From Imperialibacter sp. EC-SDR9 (lineage in GTDB: Bacteria; Bacteroidota; Bacteroidia; Cytophagales; Cyclobacteriaceae): a stretch of DNA of 64,000 bases. The DNA is taken from assembly GCF_902498805.1 (NCBI RefSeq), contig NZ_LR701576.1, forward strand, positions 186,001 through 250,000. The letters run 5' to 3'. The notes under the pieces are model-generated. The model was given only the letters and a program-made list of their open reading frames with translations. It was not told where the DNA came from and made no database searches. This document shows positions 15,258 through 24,804 of the stretch, one piece after another. The position numbers and the translations under genes were made by a program. Position 1 is the stretch's first letter; each line of letters begins with the position of its first letter.

Positions 15258-16610
15258 CTAATAAATGAATCCTAGTTTATCCAAACCATTCTGCACTTCA
15301 GGCGCTGACATAAACAGGTCCCACAGAAGGCCCGATCTGTGATTTTCGATCATTACCACTTCGGGGCCCTGATCGATGGCCAGGTACCACTTCACATACC
15401 AGTCCTTTTGTTCGCTGAAAGCATCATAGAAACCATACTCCCCCCACACCTTGTCGCCCAGGTCGAAGTACAGGTGCTTCATTACCTTCATGCTTTCTTC
15501 GGGCGTGTAAGGGAATGACGAAAGCGCCGCCGTGGGAGTAATAACCCCGAGGTCTTCATCCATAGGCCGGTGAGCCGCATAAAATCCTGTAGAATAGCTG
15601 GCGGTAAGGCCCCAGCAGTTTTCGCCGTACCCTTTATACCCCTTCGGGTTTTCGACGCACCACTGCCGGTTGATCAGCGTATGGTTCCTGTTTTCCTGCC
15701 AATAGTCAGCATACCTGTCTTTGAGATTGCGGGGATCTAACCCGACAAATGAATAATGAGCCCAGAAAAGTGGGCCACCATATTGCTGGGCAAAATTATG
15801 CTTCAGATTCAGGTGGTAACCGTATTGCGAATGGGTAGAATCGTTGAGAATGGCACCACTTCGGGCCCATCCATTATGATAAACTTCCGCCGGGATACCA
15901 TGCGTGGGTGACGATGCCGCCAGCACATACATGATCAGGCATTCGTTCCACCCTTCAACTGGGAAGTTCATTTTCCATCCCTTATCGGGCGACCAGTGCC
16001 AGTACAGCACGTCCTGGTCACCATTGCGGTACCAGTCCCATTCCACTTCCTTCCAAAGCGTATCGATGCGGTTGGCCAGGGCCCGCTCCTCGTCGGTGCC
16101 TTCGTTGAAGAATTGACGCACTGCCAAAAGCCCCTGCACCAGGTAGGCCGTTTCCACAAGATCGCCCCCGTTATCGTTCTCACCAAAGGGCTTTACCTTG
16201 CCCGTTTCACCGTTGATCCAGTGCGACCAGGCACCGTGAAAGCGGTCGGCAGTTTCCAGGAAACCCACAATTCTGGTCATGCGCTCCAGGCCCTGCTCCC
16301 GGGTGATGAAGCCCCTTTTGATCCCCACCAGAATAGCCATCACCCCAAAGCCGCTGCCGCCGGAGGTAACGATGTGCTTGTCGTTGTCAGGGTAGTTGCC
16401 ATCGGTATGGAATCGTTCCCTGGCCATGCCCGAGTTGGGCTCGGCGCCGTCCCAGAAGTACTGGAAAGTGCGGTATTCAACCAGTGTCATGAGGGAATCG
16501 TCGCTGATGGTGGTCTGATCTGAAGCGGCATCTGCAGCAGGTTTGTTTGGGGAGCAGGCGCTTAACCCTAAGGCTGCCAGCACCACAAGAATAGAAAGGT
16601 TGTTTTTCAT
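15258..16610 (-). CDS. GH144-like glucanase lipoprotein ('glucoamylase' fold)
   Basis: A 450-residue protein with lipoprotein signal ending LGLSAC (C19). From residue ~40 the whole chain matches the glycoamylase (alpha/alpha)6 family that includes GH144: VEYRTFQYFWDGAEPNSGMARER, SGGSGFGVMAILVG, FLETADRFHGAWSHWING, ENDNGGDLVETAYLVQGLL, WHWSPDKGWKMNFPVEGWNECLI, NCWGLTAS, TPTAALSSFPYTPEESM. Characterised GH144 members cleave beta-1,2-glucan. Last gene of the SusCD operon and a paralogue of its upstream neighbour, which starts six bases away. Substrate is predicted from family only. Confidence 0.85.
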   Translation of the reverse strand: MKNNLSILVVLAALGLSACSPNKPAADAASDQTTISDDSLMTLVEYRTFQYFWDGAEPNSGMARERFHTDGNYPDNDKHIVTSGGSGFGVMAILVGIKRGFITREQGLERMTRIVGFLETADRFHGAWSHWINGETGKVKPFGENDNGGDLVETAYLVQGLLAVRQFFNEGTDEERALANRIDTLWKEVEWDWYRNGDQDVLYWHWSPDKGWKMNFPVEGWNECLIMYVLAASSPTHGIPAEVYHNGWARSGAILNDSTHSQYGYHLNLKHNFAQQYGGPLFWAHYSFVGLDPRNLKDRYADYWQENRNHTLINRQWCVENPKGYKGYGENCWGLTASYSTGFYAAHRPMDEDLGVITPTAALSSFPYTPEESMKVMKHLYFDLGDKVWGEYGFYDAFSEQKDWYVKWYLAIDQGPEVVMIENHRSGLLWDLFMSAPEVQNGLDKLGFIY

Positions 16611-16616
16611 AGTCGT

Positions 16617-18617
16617 TTATCTTTGGGAGGTAAATCCAAGTTTGTCAAGCCCGGGCTGCACTTCCGGGGCGCTCATGAAAAGATCCCACAGCAGCCCAGT
16701 TCTGTGGTTTTCTATCATCACTACAATTGGCCCCTGGTCGATGGCCAGGTAGGAGTTGGCTGTCCAGCCCTGAGTGATATTGAAAGCGTCGTAGAAGCCA
16801 TTTTCGCCCAGCAGCTTGTCGCCCAGGGTGTAGTAAAAGAACTTAAGCGCCTTCATCGATTCCACGGGGGTGTAAGGGAATGACGACAGGGCCGCAGTGG
16901 GTGTGATCACGCCCAGGTCGTTTGTAGGAGAATGCGCCGAGTAGCCATTGTGGTTGTCGCTGGCAGTCAGGCCCCAGCAAAGGTCGCTATAGCCTACAAA
17001 GGCTTTGGGATTGGCTACGCAGTAGGCCTGGTTGATACGGCTGTGTGCAACATTCTGCTCCCAATAGTCACCATAAGTGTCGCTCAGTCCATTAGGGTCT
17101 AACCCTAAGAAGGAATAGTGCGCAAAGAAAAGCGGGCCGCCATAATCAAAGCCCAAAGGCAGCTCAATATCGTAGAACTTTCGACCATTTTTGATTGAGC
17201 CATTGCCTGCCCAGCCGTTATGATAAACGTCGGCACTTACGGCATGCGTTGGTGAGGCGGCAGCAAGGAAATAGGTAATGAGCGCCTCGTTGTAGCCACG
17301 GATCTGGTGGTTCATTTCCCATCCGAAGTTGGGCGACCAGTGCCAGTACAGCACCTTCTCTCCGCCCTTGGTGTGCCAGTCCCACTCTACTTCCTCCCAC
17401 ATAGTGTTGATTCTGCTAACCAGGTCAGCTTCGGCAGCATTGTCGACGTTGAGGTATTGGCGAACCGTGAGCAGACCCTGCACCAGAAAGGAGGTTTCCA
17501 CCAGATCGCCACCGTTGTCTTTGGTGCTGAAAGGCTGCACAGCACCGGTATCGCCGTTGAGCCAGTGGGGCCAAACGCCATGGAAGCGGTCGGCAGTTTC
17601 AAGAAAGCCAATGACCTTGGCAAAATGATCGATGCCTTGCTGCCTGGTAATAAAGCCACGCTCTATGCCTGCAATGATGGCCATCAGGCCAAACCCAGTG
17701 CCGCCAGTCGTTACTGTGCTGCCGGACGAATTTCTTTCCCGGGCCATGCCACTTGCCGGGTGGGCATCGTCGTAGAAATACCGGAACGTCTTCTGCTGGA
17801 TAAGGGTAAGCAGCGCTTCGTCGCTTATTTCCGGAAACACCGGTGTGGGTTCGTAGGTAGTGTAAAAGTCTTTTTTATAGAAATTGAATATTTCCCCCTC
17901 CTCGCCTTTAATGGCTTCATACAGCCAAACCTGAGTTTTCTGAAGGCCCTTCAATGCAGTGGAGGGAACAATGGTTAAGGTAGTTTTATCTTCAGAAAGC
18001 GTGATGGTGGACGGCAATAATCCGCTGGAGGAAAAAATGCGGACATTGGCATCCGTAATAGTGGATGGATCTACCGGAGAAGAGAAGGTAATTTCAAAAG
18101 AGGGCGTTAAGCTAATATCAACAATCCGCTCTGTCGTGAAGTAGTCCACCCCATCGATGAGTAGCTGGGTGACGTTAATTTCTTTGGGAACGGTTTGGAA
18201 AGAAACAGTCAAGCCGGCAAATTTTTCATTGCTGGTGCCTCTCAGGGTATTCCTTATCTCCAGGGTATAACTCTCATTGCCTTGAAGGCCATTTTCAGCA
18301 GAGGCAGAAAAAGTTTTGTCTTCATCAAGAAAGGAAAAATCGAGAGTGACAACTACACCCTCACTGTCTTTGAGCTCCACTGACGAAGCCACCGTGGTCT
18401 GGTCAAGCGGAGAGGTAAATGTAAAAACCAGGGGCTTATCAATTGGGGCATCGATGTTTTCGTCCGGATTATTCAGGTTGAGCGAGTAGATGCCTATATT
18501 ACCTTTAGACAACTGTAGCACGAGGTCGGGAGTTGTTCCGCCATCGTCCTCGCCTCCGCAGGAAGTCAGGAGTAAACTGAGTACTAAAAAGAAGGGAGTA
18601 AGTTTATTGCGCATCAA
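16617..18617 (-). CDS. GH144-like glucanase lipoprotein with N-terminal Ig-like domains
   Basis: A 666-residue protein, lipoprotein signal LLLTSC (C20) followed by GGEDDGG, an acidic surface-export-like sequence. Residues ~45-260 contain two Big_5/SbsA-type Ig-like domains (FTFTSPLDQTTVASSVELKD; ITFSSPVDPSTITDANVRIF). Residues ~275-660 are the same catalytic fold as the downstream paralogue: QKTFRYFYDDAHPASGMARER, FLETADRFHGVWPHWLNGDT, KDNGGDLVETSFLVQGLL, YWHWSPNFGWEMN, LTPTAALSSFPYTPVESM-like segments. The Ig domains probably hold the enzyme away from the outer membrane, so this copy likely makes the first cut outside the cell. A strong stem-loop separates it from the gene before it. Confidence 0.85.
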   Translation of the reverse strand: MMRNKLTPFFLVLSLLLTSCGGEDDGGTTPDLVLQLSKGNIGIYSLNLNNPDENIDAPIDKPLVFTFTSPLDQTTVASSVELKDSEGVVVTLDFSFLDEDKTFSASAENGLQGNESYTLEIRNTLRGTSNEKFAGLTVSFQTVPKEINVTQLLIDGVDYFTTERIVDISLTPSFEITFSSPVDPSTITDANVRIFSSSGLLPSTITLSEDKTTLTIVPSTALKGLQKTQVWLYEAIKGEEGEIFNFYKKDFYTTYEPTPVFPEISDEALLTLIQQKTFRYFYDDAHPASGMARERNSSGSTVTTGGTGFGLMAIIAGIERGFITRQQGIDHFAKVIGFLETADRFHGVWPHWLNGDTGAVQPFSTKDNGGDLVETSFLVQGLLTVRQYLNVDNAAEADLVSRINTMWEEVEWDWHTKGGEKVLYWHWSPNFGWEMNHQIRGYNEALITYFLAAASPTHAVSADVYHNGWAGNGSIKNGRKFYDIELPLGFDYGGPLFFAHYSFLGLDPNGLSDTYGDYWEQNVAHSRINQAYCVANPKAFVGYSDLCWGLTASDNHNGYSAHSPTNDLGVITPTAALSSFPYTPVESMKALKFFYYTLGDKLLGENGFYDAFNITQGWTANSYLAIDQGPIVVMIENHRTGLLWDLFMSAPEVQPGLDKLGFTSQR

Positions 18618-18634
18618 AGTTTTAGGGAAAATGA

Positions 18635-18658
18635 GAGGGTTCCTAAACAGGAACCCTC
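18635..18658 (-). terminator. Intercistronic stem-loop inside the SusCD operon
   Basis: GAGGGTTCCT-N4-AGGAACCCTC, a perfect 10-bp stem with a four-base loop, 80-base gap between the LamG lipoprotein and the first glucanase. In the direction of transcription it is followed by TCATTTTCCC, a poor T-run, so it may be a partial terminator or an mRNA-stability element giving more SusCD than enzyme. Confidence 0.65.
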
Positions 18659-18696
18659 ATTTACTAAACCAATTCAATCTACTTAACTACGAATTA

Positions 18697-19968
18697 TTAT
18701 TTCTCTGAATCGTACATAAGCTTAACCTCTTCAGCTGTGATGGCTGCGGAGAATATTCTTACGTCATCCAGTTTGCCTTTGAAGTGATTTGCCGTTGGGA
18801 AGTTGTAGCCGCCCCATGGCTCGTTTTGCCACAAAGTGCCGCCCCTTGATTGAACAAAACCGAATGCCAGCACGTTTTCCACATCAGCCGCATCACTATT
18901 GAATTTCAAACCGACTACAGTAGGCTCTTTTGAATCAGCTGGCCACAATGCGAATTCCTGACGGACTACCAAAGCGCCATTGATATACATTTCTCTATAC
19001 TTGCCACTAGCACTAAAAATGTAGGTGTAATGCATCCAGGTATCCTTTAATGTAGATGCCAAATCAGAATTCGTCTTGTTGAAAGTTGTGCCCTGCCATC
19101 CTTCATTGTCCTTAGTTTTTCCATCACCATTCCAAAAGAGGTCTCCACCGGTTCCAAGCGTTCCGTCTCCATACTCCATCATTGCGGGCATTTTTATAAA
19201 CTTGTAGTCGCCGCCAATTTCAGTTTGAAAACCGTTGAAAGCACCAAGTCCCATCACAAAATGACCAGTTGGGTTTCCATCAGCATTCACATGCCCCTCG
19301 GAGTTTGTCTTAACCCAATACGCAAGAGTAAATTCTGCGCCATCCATCAGCTTATCACCATTAGGCACTTCTATGATACTCACGTCGCCATCAAATGTGG
19401 CCGCTTTACCAGCTGCTGCATTTCTTGAGTCAGTGTAAGTTATGGAAATTTCAGCATCGGCATCAAAGTCACCCACCTGGTCCTCTGCATTGCCCTCAAA
19501 CGTCCAGTGTGCCACAACATTTTGAGGAGTGAAAGTACCAACGGTCGTAAAGTTTCTGGTGAGATCTGTTCCGAGTGTTTTTCCTTTTGTCGAGGTCAGG
19601 CCCGCCTTAATGGTCAAAATGTAGAGAGAGCCTCCGAACAGCTCTTCATTAGGGGTGATTTTCAGTGACCTGCCACTTGCCTCTACTGTTACCGCTACTT
19701 CTGCGTCATCAAAATCACTCACCAATGTCACGTTGGAAGAGGCCGTTGCCGGATCAATGTCTGTTGAGAAAATACCAGTGATAACTGCCGAAGTCGAAAC
19801 GCCATCCGGGCTCGTGGCACCATTCAGGTCATCATCTCCAGCGTTCAGACTCACTATTGTGAGCTCAACAGCCGCTTCTTCATCGCCTCCGCAGCTTATC
19901 AGAAAAGAAACCGTAGCCACCATAGCCAGTGCCCACAGCGAGTTGAAAATTAATTTTGCCTTCTTCAT
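18697..19968 (-). CDS. LamG/concanavalin-like surface lipoprotein of the SusCD locus
   Basis: A 423-residue protein with lipoprotein signal FLISC and GGDEE after the cysteine. Residues ~35-145 form a Big_5-like Ig domain (ISTDIDPATASSNVTLVSDFDD). Residues ~150-420 form a LamG-type jelly roll: VVAHWTFEGNAEDQVGD, GKAATFDGD, FTLAYWVKTNSEGH, WMHYTYIFSASGKYREMYINGALV, FKGKLDDVRIFSAAIT. In the SusE/F position it is most likely a glycan-binding surface protein, though the jelly roll could be catalytic in other settings. 43 bases separate it from susD. Confidence 0.82.
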   Translation of the reverse strand: MKKAKLIFNSLWALAMVATVSFLISCGGDEEAAVELTIVSLNAGDDDLNGATSPDGVSTSAVITGIFSTDIDPATASSNVTLVSDFDDAEVAVTVEASGRSLKITPNEELFGGSLYILTIKAGLTSTKGKTLGTDLTRNFTTVGTFTPQNVVAHWTFEGNAEDQVGDFDADAEISITYTDSRNAAAGKAATFDGDVSIIEVPNGDKLMDGAEFTLAYWVKTNSEGHVNADGNPTGHFVMGLGAFNGFQTEIGGDYKFIKMPAMMEYGDGTLGTGGDLFWNGDGKTKDNEGWQGTTFNKTNSDLASTLKDTWMHYTYIFSASGKYREMYINGALVVRQEFALWPADSKEPTVVGLKFNSDAADVENVLAFGFVQSRGGTLWQNEPWGGYNFPTANHFKGKLDDVRIFSAAITAEEVKLMYDSEK

Positions 19969-20011
19969 AATGATGTAGTTAATAATTATTGAGGTTTAAA
20001 ATTTAAATTCT

Positions 20012-21526
20012 TTAGTATTCAGGGTTCTGCCCCAGTGTTCCTTCCGACAGGTCTACTTCGGTTTGAGGAATAGGGAGCAGCTCGTGTTTTCCAGCCACAA
20101 AACCCAGGGGACCAAGCACTTCAGGTGCCTTGCCCGTTCTTACCAGGTCCCAAAACCGATGCCCTTCCATGGCCAGCTCATGTCTTCTTTCTTCGATAAT
20201 GAGCTCCCTGAGTTGATTCTTGTCTGTAACGGTAATGTCGGGTAAAATAGAGGCATTGCCTCCCCTGGCCCGGGCTCTTACCATGTTCAGATAGGTTAAT
20301 GCTTGTGCCGACTTGTTGTTTTCGTTCAGCGCTTCAGCAGCCATGAGCAGCACATCGGCATACCGCACAATGCGTCGGTTGTGCCCCCATGAGGTGATGG
20401 TGTTGCTGCCCTCCGTCCACACCTTTTGGTTGTAGGTCTCCATTTCGATGAGGTTTCCATTGGCATCACGGGTTTCGTCGGGTGTGGTGCCATCGCCAAT
20501 CGTTACAACGCCACCGAGCACATCACCCAAAAAAATGATGGTAGCATCCATGCGTGGGTCGTTGTTTTCGAAAGAATTCATCAGGTCTATAGATGGGCGA
20601 TTAAAGCCCCAGCCTCTATTGGGAGACCCTCTGATGCCCTGCACGTTGGAGTACTGATTGCCGCCGTTATTTGTACCCTCATTGCGACGGGCACCAATTT
20701 CGAAGACTGATTCCACGCCATGTTCTCCCGCTTCGCCAAAGGCATCGTTAAAATCAGGTTCCAGGTCATATTGGCCAGAGTTGATTACCTCAAGTGCATA
20801 GGATTCAGCCTTGACAAAATCACCCTGAAACAAGTAAACCCTTGCCAGCAGGGCTTTAGCGGCACCTTTGGTAGCCCTCCCGAGGTCTTCGGTGGCTACT
20901 TCACTTTTCTCAGGCAATATACCCGCAGCAAAAGAAAGGTCTCCTTCTATCAGCGAATAAACATCCGCCTTATTCGCCCTTTGCGCTCTTAACGGAGGGG
21001 TTACCGATGTGATGAGAGGCACACCACCCCAGGCACGCACAAGGTCGAAGTAGAACAGCCCACGCAGGAAGCGGGCTTCAGCCACATATAAATCAATTTT
21101 AGCCTGATCCATCGCTATTTCAGGTACTTTTTCAATGACCACGTTGGCTCTTTTTATTCCTTCGTAAAGCGCAGCCCACCAGCGATCCAGGCCATCGGCT
21201 GTGGTGTTAAAAGTAAAGGTATCGAAGGGGCCGAGCGTTGGGAGCTGATCGTTGGGATTGCTGCCTTTGCGGGCATCGTCCGACATGATATCCAGTATCG
21301 GATAGCCCCCTGAATGGTAGGACCAGTTGCGAAGGGTGCTGTAGGCAGCATTGGTAGCCAGCAGTGCATCAGCGGCCGACTGTGGAAAAGACGCCTGCGT
21401 GAGATCGCCCTGGGGACTAATATCAAGAAAGTCCTGACAAGCAAAAGGAACCAGAACAAGCAGCACCAGTGCCCCCTTTTTTACTATTTGGCGTATATGT
21501 TGTGCAAAATTCATTTTGTAACTCAT
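20012..21526 (-). CDS. susD: SusD/RagB outer-membrane nutrient-binding lipoprotein
   Basis: A 504-residue protein. The first ATG (21526) overlaps the SusC stop as TAATG, favouring translational coupling; an alternative ATG lies four codons in. Lipid cysteine C30 in VLVPFACQDFLDISPQG. TPR-like helices carry ARFLRGLFYFDLVRAWGGVPL, and the C-terminal RagB region has SWGHNRRIVRYADVLLMAAEALNE and ERRHELAMEGHRFWDLVRTG, diagnostic of SusD. It forms the lid of the SusC channel and binds glycans at the surface. Confidence 0.95.
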   Translation of the reverse strand: MSYKMNFAQHIRQIVKKGALVLLVLVPFACQDFLDISPQGDLTQASFPQSAADALLATNAAYSTLRNWSYHSGGYPILDIMSDDARKGSNPNDQLPTLGPFDTFTFNTTADGLDRWWAALYEGIKRANVVIEKVPEIAMDQAKIDLYVAEARFLRGLFYFDLVRAWGGVPLITSVTPPLRAQRANKADVYSLIEGDLSFAAGILPEKSEVATEDLGRATKGAAKALLARVYLFQGDFVKAESYALEVINSGQYDLEPDFNDAFGEAGEHGVESVFEIGARRNEGTNNGGNQYSNVQGIRGSPNRGWGFNRPSIDLMNSFENNDPRMDATIIFLGDVLGGVVTIGDGTTPDETRDANGNLIEMETYNQKVWTEGSNTITSWGHNRRIVRYADVLLMAAEALNENNKSAQALTYLNMVRARARGGNASILPDITVTDKNQLRELIIEERRHELAMEGHRFWDLVRTGKAPEVLGPLGFVAGKHELLPIPQTEVDLSEGTLGQNPEY

Positions 21527-24500
21527 TAAAAGGAAATGTTTAAACCGGCTGAATAAATGGCCGACACAGGATAAGCCCCTCTGTCGATATTGCTGCTCAA
21601 CACATCTTCACTGCCAAACTCGGGCGAATAGCCTGTGAATTTGGTAGCAGTGAATAAGTTGGTACCTCTCACATACACCCTTACCTGGTTCATGTTGATC
21701 CGCTCAAGCGCTGCGTCAGGGATAGTGTAGCCAATGGTCATGTTACGGAAGCGAAGGAAGGAGCCGTCCTGGATAAACCTGGTAGACGGTGCGAAGTTGA
21801 TTCCTCCAAAGCTCGCTCGGGGCTCGGTAGTGCTCGTGCCTTCTCCTGTCCAGCGGTTAATCACATGCCTTTCGAAATTGTAGGGATCGGGCCGCACCAC
21901 CTCCTTACCATTGAAGATTTTGTTGCCCATCTGCCCCTGAAAATCGACATTGATATCGAATCCCTTGTAGGAAGCCTCCAGGTTAAACCCATAAATGAAT
22001 GTGGGGATGGGTGAGCCCATATAGGTGCGGTCGGCGAGGCTAATTTTACCGTCTCCGTTCACATCTCTTATGATGAGGTCACCCGGCCGGGCCTGAGAAT
22101 CGTGCGGATAGGCATCTAACTCAGCCTGGTTTTGGAAAACACCGACTATCTGATAGCCATAGAAAGCGCCGATAGGCAGCCCTTCTCTGCTCAATGTCAC
22201 CGGACGGCCGTCGCCAAGGTAACCACCCACAAGTGTAGAGTCGACGCCGCTATTGCCACCTACACTTAGCACCTCGTTGTGCACCGTAGACCCCAGGGCA
22301 CCAATGCGGTACTTTACTCCCTGAATTTCGTCGGACCAGCCCAGGTTAAACTCAAAGCCACTGTTCAAAACGGAACCAGCATTATAGGTAACTCTTTGCC
22401 CCTGCCCGTTGCCCAGGTGCCCGGGAGTGAGCAGGTCTACCAAAATATCCTGTGTCTCCCGACGGTAGTAGTCAAGTTCACCCGTTAACCGCTGGTTGAG
22501 CAGGCCAAATTCAAGGCCCAGGTCAGTTTGGTACGTAGTTTCCCATTTCAGGTCGGGGTTGCCGGTTACGCCGTAGCTTGCACCAGGGTTCAGGGCCTCT
22601 TCCACTCCAAACACTGGATTCAGCTCATTCTGCACCAATGAAAACTGGCGGTTATACCGTATTTTCTCGTTGCCTATCGCTCCCCAGCTGGCTCTCACCT
22701 TCAGGTTGGTTAAAGCGGTGATGTTTTGCATGAAGCTTTCATTTATCACGTTCCAGCCTAGTGCCAGCGACGGGAAGCTTGCATACTTGTTGCTGTCAGT
22801 AAACTTTGAAGAGCCATCTCGCCGGAACGTTCCCGTAAACAGGAAGCGCTCGTCGTACGTGTAGTTGACACGGAAAAGAACGGAGGCCATGGAGTAGTAC
22901 TGCCCGGCGTCCACGCCATTGGCAATGCTGTTCAGCGTATTGATGTTATTGCTTTCGTCCACGATATAGCTGGGCCTGAGATACCAGAAATCCTGTCCGT
23001 CTCTGAGGATGTTTTCACCCCTGATGCTCAGATACTCGGAAGTAGTTTTCTGGCTGGTGAAACCAGCAAGGCCCTCTACCCGGTGTTTGCCAAATTCTTT
23101 GTTGTAGGTCAGGGTATTTTCCCACAACCAGGTAAAGTTCTCTCTATTCTCTTTGCTCAGGTCGCTGTACAAATTCTGCTGTTGCGAGGCAGTGCCGTCA
23201 GCATTGTAAACTGTGTAGGCGGGCGTAAAGCTCTTATTTTTGTTGTAGGCCATGTCCACCCCAAAGCTCGACCGGAAGGTGAAATCCTTGAACAGCTTGA
23301 TGTCGGTAAACACATTGCCCACAGTTCGCAGGCCCTTGTTGAAGTTGTTGGAGTTCTCCAGGTCAGCAAGCGGATTGCCCACATTGGGAACCACGCCAAA
23401 GCTGCCGTCGTCATATCGTGGAACGGCGACAGGCTGCGCCCGGTACACCTGGTACACAACGCCTGGCGCTACCTGCTGAGAGTAGGGAGCCACGGTAATA
23501 TTGTTGCCCAGCCGCACATTGTCGGAAAACTTATAGGTATTGTTCAGCTTCAACGTAAGTCGCTCATACTTTGACTTGTCGATAATGCCCTGCTGGTTGA
23601 AGTAGCCGAGGCCCACGTAGTATTGCGTCTTCTTTGTGGCTCCGGTAGCCGACACCTGATGGTTCTGTATAGGCGCCACATCAAAAATAAGGTCCTGCCA
23701 ATCGGTGTTGGGCACAGCGTCCACGTTGTTATAGGAGCCAGGGCTGATGTCATTCACCACTGTGGCAAATTCTTTGCCATTCAGCAAGTCGATTTTTTTG
23801 GATAGCTTTTGTACACTGTATTCAGTATTGACACTAAACGTAGTCTTCTCGTCGCCTATCTTGCCTTGCTTAGTCGTGATAATCACAACACCGTTGGCAC
23901 CTCTGGAGCCATAAATGGCAGTTGCCGAAGCATCCTTCAGCACTTCCATTGATTGAATATCAGAAGAGTTGAGGAATGAAATGTCGCTGAGAATGACACC
24001 ATCCACTACATATATAGGCGAGGAATCGTTGAACGTGCCCACGCCCCTTATTCGAACAACCGGTGCCGCACCAGGCTGGCCTGAGCCGCTGCTTACCTGC
24101 ACACCGGCCACTTTGCCCTGAAGCGCTTGCATGGGGTTAGCCGCCGGAATCTTGGTGAGGTCGGCACCACGAACTGAGGCCACGGCTCCGGTAACATCGC
24201 TTTTGCGCTGCACACCATAGCCCACCACCACAATCTCTTCCAGCTGCTCTATGTCGGGCTCCATCACCAGGTCGATCACCGACCGGCTGCCAACGTCCAC
24301 CGTCACGGTTTTGTATCCGATGAAAGAATAGATCAGTTTGTTGTCTCCGCTTTGAAGCTCTAGCGAATAGGTACCCTCAAAATCTGTTACAGTCCCCCGG
24401 CTGGTTCCTTCCACCTGTATGCTCACTCCTGGCAGCCCCTCCCCATCATCCTGTGAGGTAACTTTGCCTTTGACCACGCTGGCCTGGGCCACAGCAGTTG

Positions 24501-24564
24501 CCTGGCTACCCATCGACATAACGATGAAAAGCACTACAGATGCTAATCGTAAGGTGTGTTTCAT
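21526..24564 (-). CDS. susC: SusC/RagA TonB-dependent outer-membrane transporter
   Basis: A 1012-residue protein with Sec signal (1-27), carboxypeptidase-D-like beta-sandwich (33-105: GKVTSQDDGEGLPGVSIQVEG), the motif EEIVVVGYG and a plug domain (118-235: SQP-rich loop, PIYVVDGVILSDI, VLKDASATAIYGSRGANGVVI). The rest is a 22-strand barrel ending in YSAGLNISF. Takes up oligosaccharides delivered by SusD using TonB energy. The absence of an N-terminal signalling (STN) domain means it does not itself signal to an anti-sigma factor. First gene of the five-gene operon. Confidence 0.96.
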   Translation of the reverse strand: MKHTLRLASVVLFIVMSMGSQATAVAQASVVKGKVTSQDDGEGLPGVSIQVEGTSRGTVTDFEGTYSLELQSGDNKLIYSFIGYKTVTVDVGSRSVIDLVMEPDIEQLEEIVVVGYGVQRKSDVTGAVASVRGADLTKIPAANPMQALQGKVAGVQVSSGSGQPGAAPVVRIRGVGTFNDSSPIYVVDGVILSDISFLNSSDIQSMEVLKDASATAIYGSRGANGVVIITTKQGKIGDEKTTFSVNTEYSVQKLSKKIDLLNGKEFATVVNDISPGSYNNVDAVPNTDWQDLIFDVAPIQNHQVSATGATKKTQYYVGLGYFNQQGIIDKSKYERLTLKLNNTYKFSDNVRLGNNITVAPYSQQVAPGVVYQVYRAQPVAVPRYDDGSFGVVPNVGNPLADLENSNNFNKGLRTVGNVFTDIKLFKDFTFRSSFGVDMAYNKNKSFTPAYTVYNADGTASQQQNLYSDLSKENRENFTWLWENTLTYNKEFGKHRVEGLAGFTSQKTTSEYLSIRGENILRDGQDFWYLRPSYIVDESNNINTLNSIANGVDAGQYYSMASVLFRVNYTYDERFLFTGTFRRDGSSKFTDSNKYASFPSLALGWNVINESFMQNITALTNLKVRASWGAIGNEKIRYNRQFSLVQNELNPVFGVEEALNPGASYGVTGNPDLKWETTYQTDLGLEFGLLNQRLTGELDYYRRETQDILVDLLTPGHLGNGQGQRVTYNAGSVLNSGFEFNLGWSDEIQGVKYRIGALGSTVHNEVLSVGGNSGVDSTLVGGYLGDGRPVTLSREGLPIGAFYGYQIVGVFQNQAELDAYPHDSQARPGDLIIRDVNGDGKISLADRTYMGSPIPTFIYGFNLEASYKGFDINVDFQGQMGNKIFNGKEVVRPDPYNFERHVINRWTGEGTSTTEPRASFGGINFAPSTRFIQDGSFLRFRNMTIGYTIPDAALERINMNQVRVYVRGTNLFTATKFTGYSPEFGSEDVLSSNIDRGAYPVSAIYSAGLNISF

Positions 24565-24678
24565 TTGCAGTTTATAAGTAGATATTTAATGTTGCTTTTG
24601 AACGATGATGAAAAGATACTAGCATCCGCAATCACTTGTTAATTTCTGACATGAAAAGAAGTTGTAAGAGCACGCTAC

Positions 24679-24700
24679 AATAAGGTATTATCACCTTATT
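24679..24700. promoter_or_regulatory. Dyad AATAAGGT-N6-ACCTTATT upstream of susC
   Basis: A perfect 8-bp inverted repeat about 115 bases before the susC ATG, in the 240-base gap (24565-24804) between the receptor gene and susC. The place and size suit an activator site, for example for the adjacent receptor's DNA-binding domain. No clear -33/-7 pair was found in the gap. Confidence 0.4.
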
Positions 24701-24804
24701 TATATCGCTTCAATATCATTAAAAAATGACGTATAGTGCATTTACTGACACCGAAAACGATTCCGTATCACGTTTCGGTAACAAACTTCATCAATTCGCT
24801 TGTT

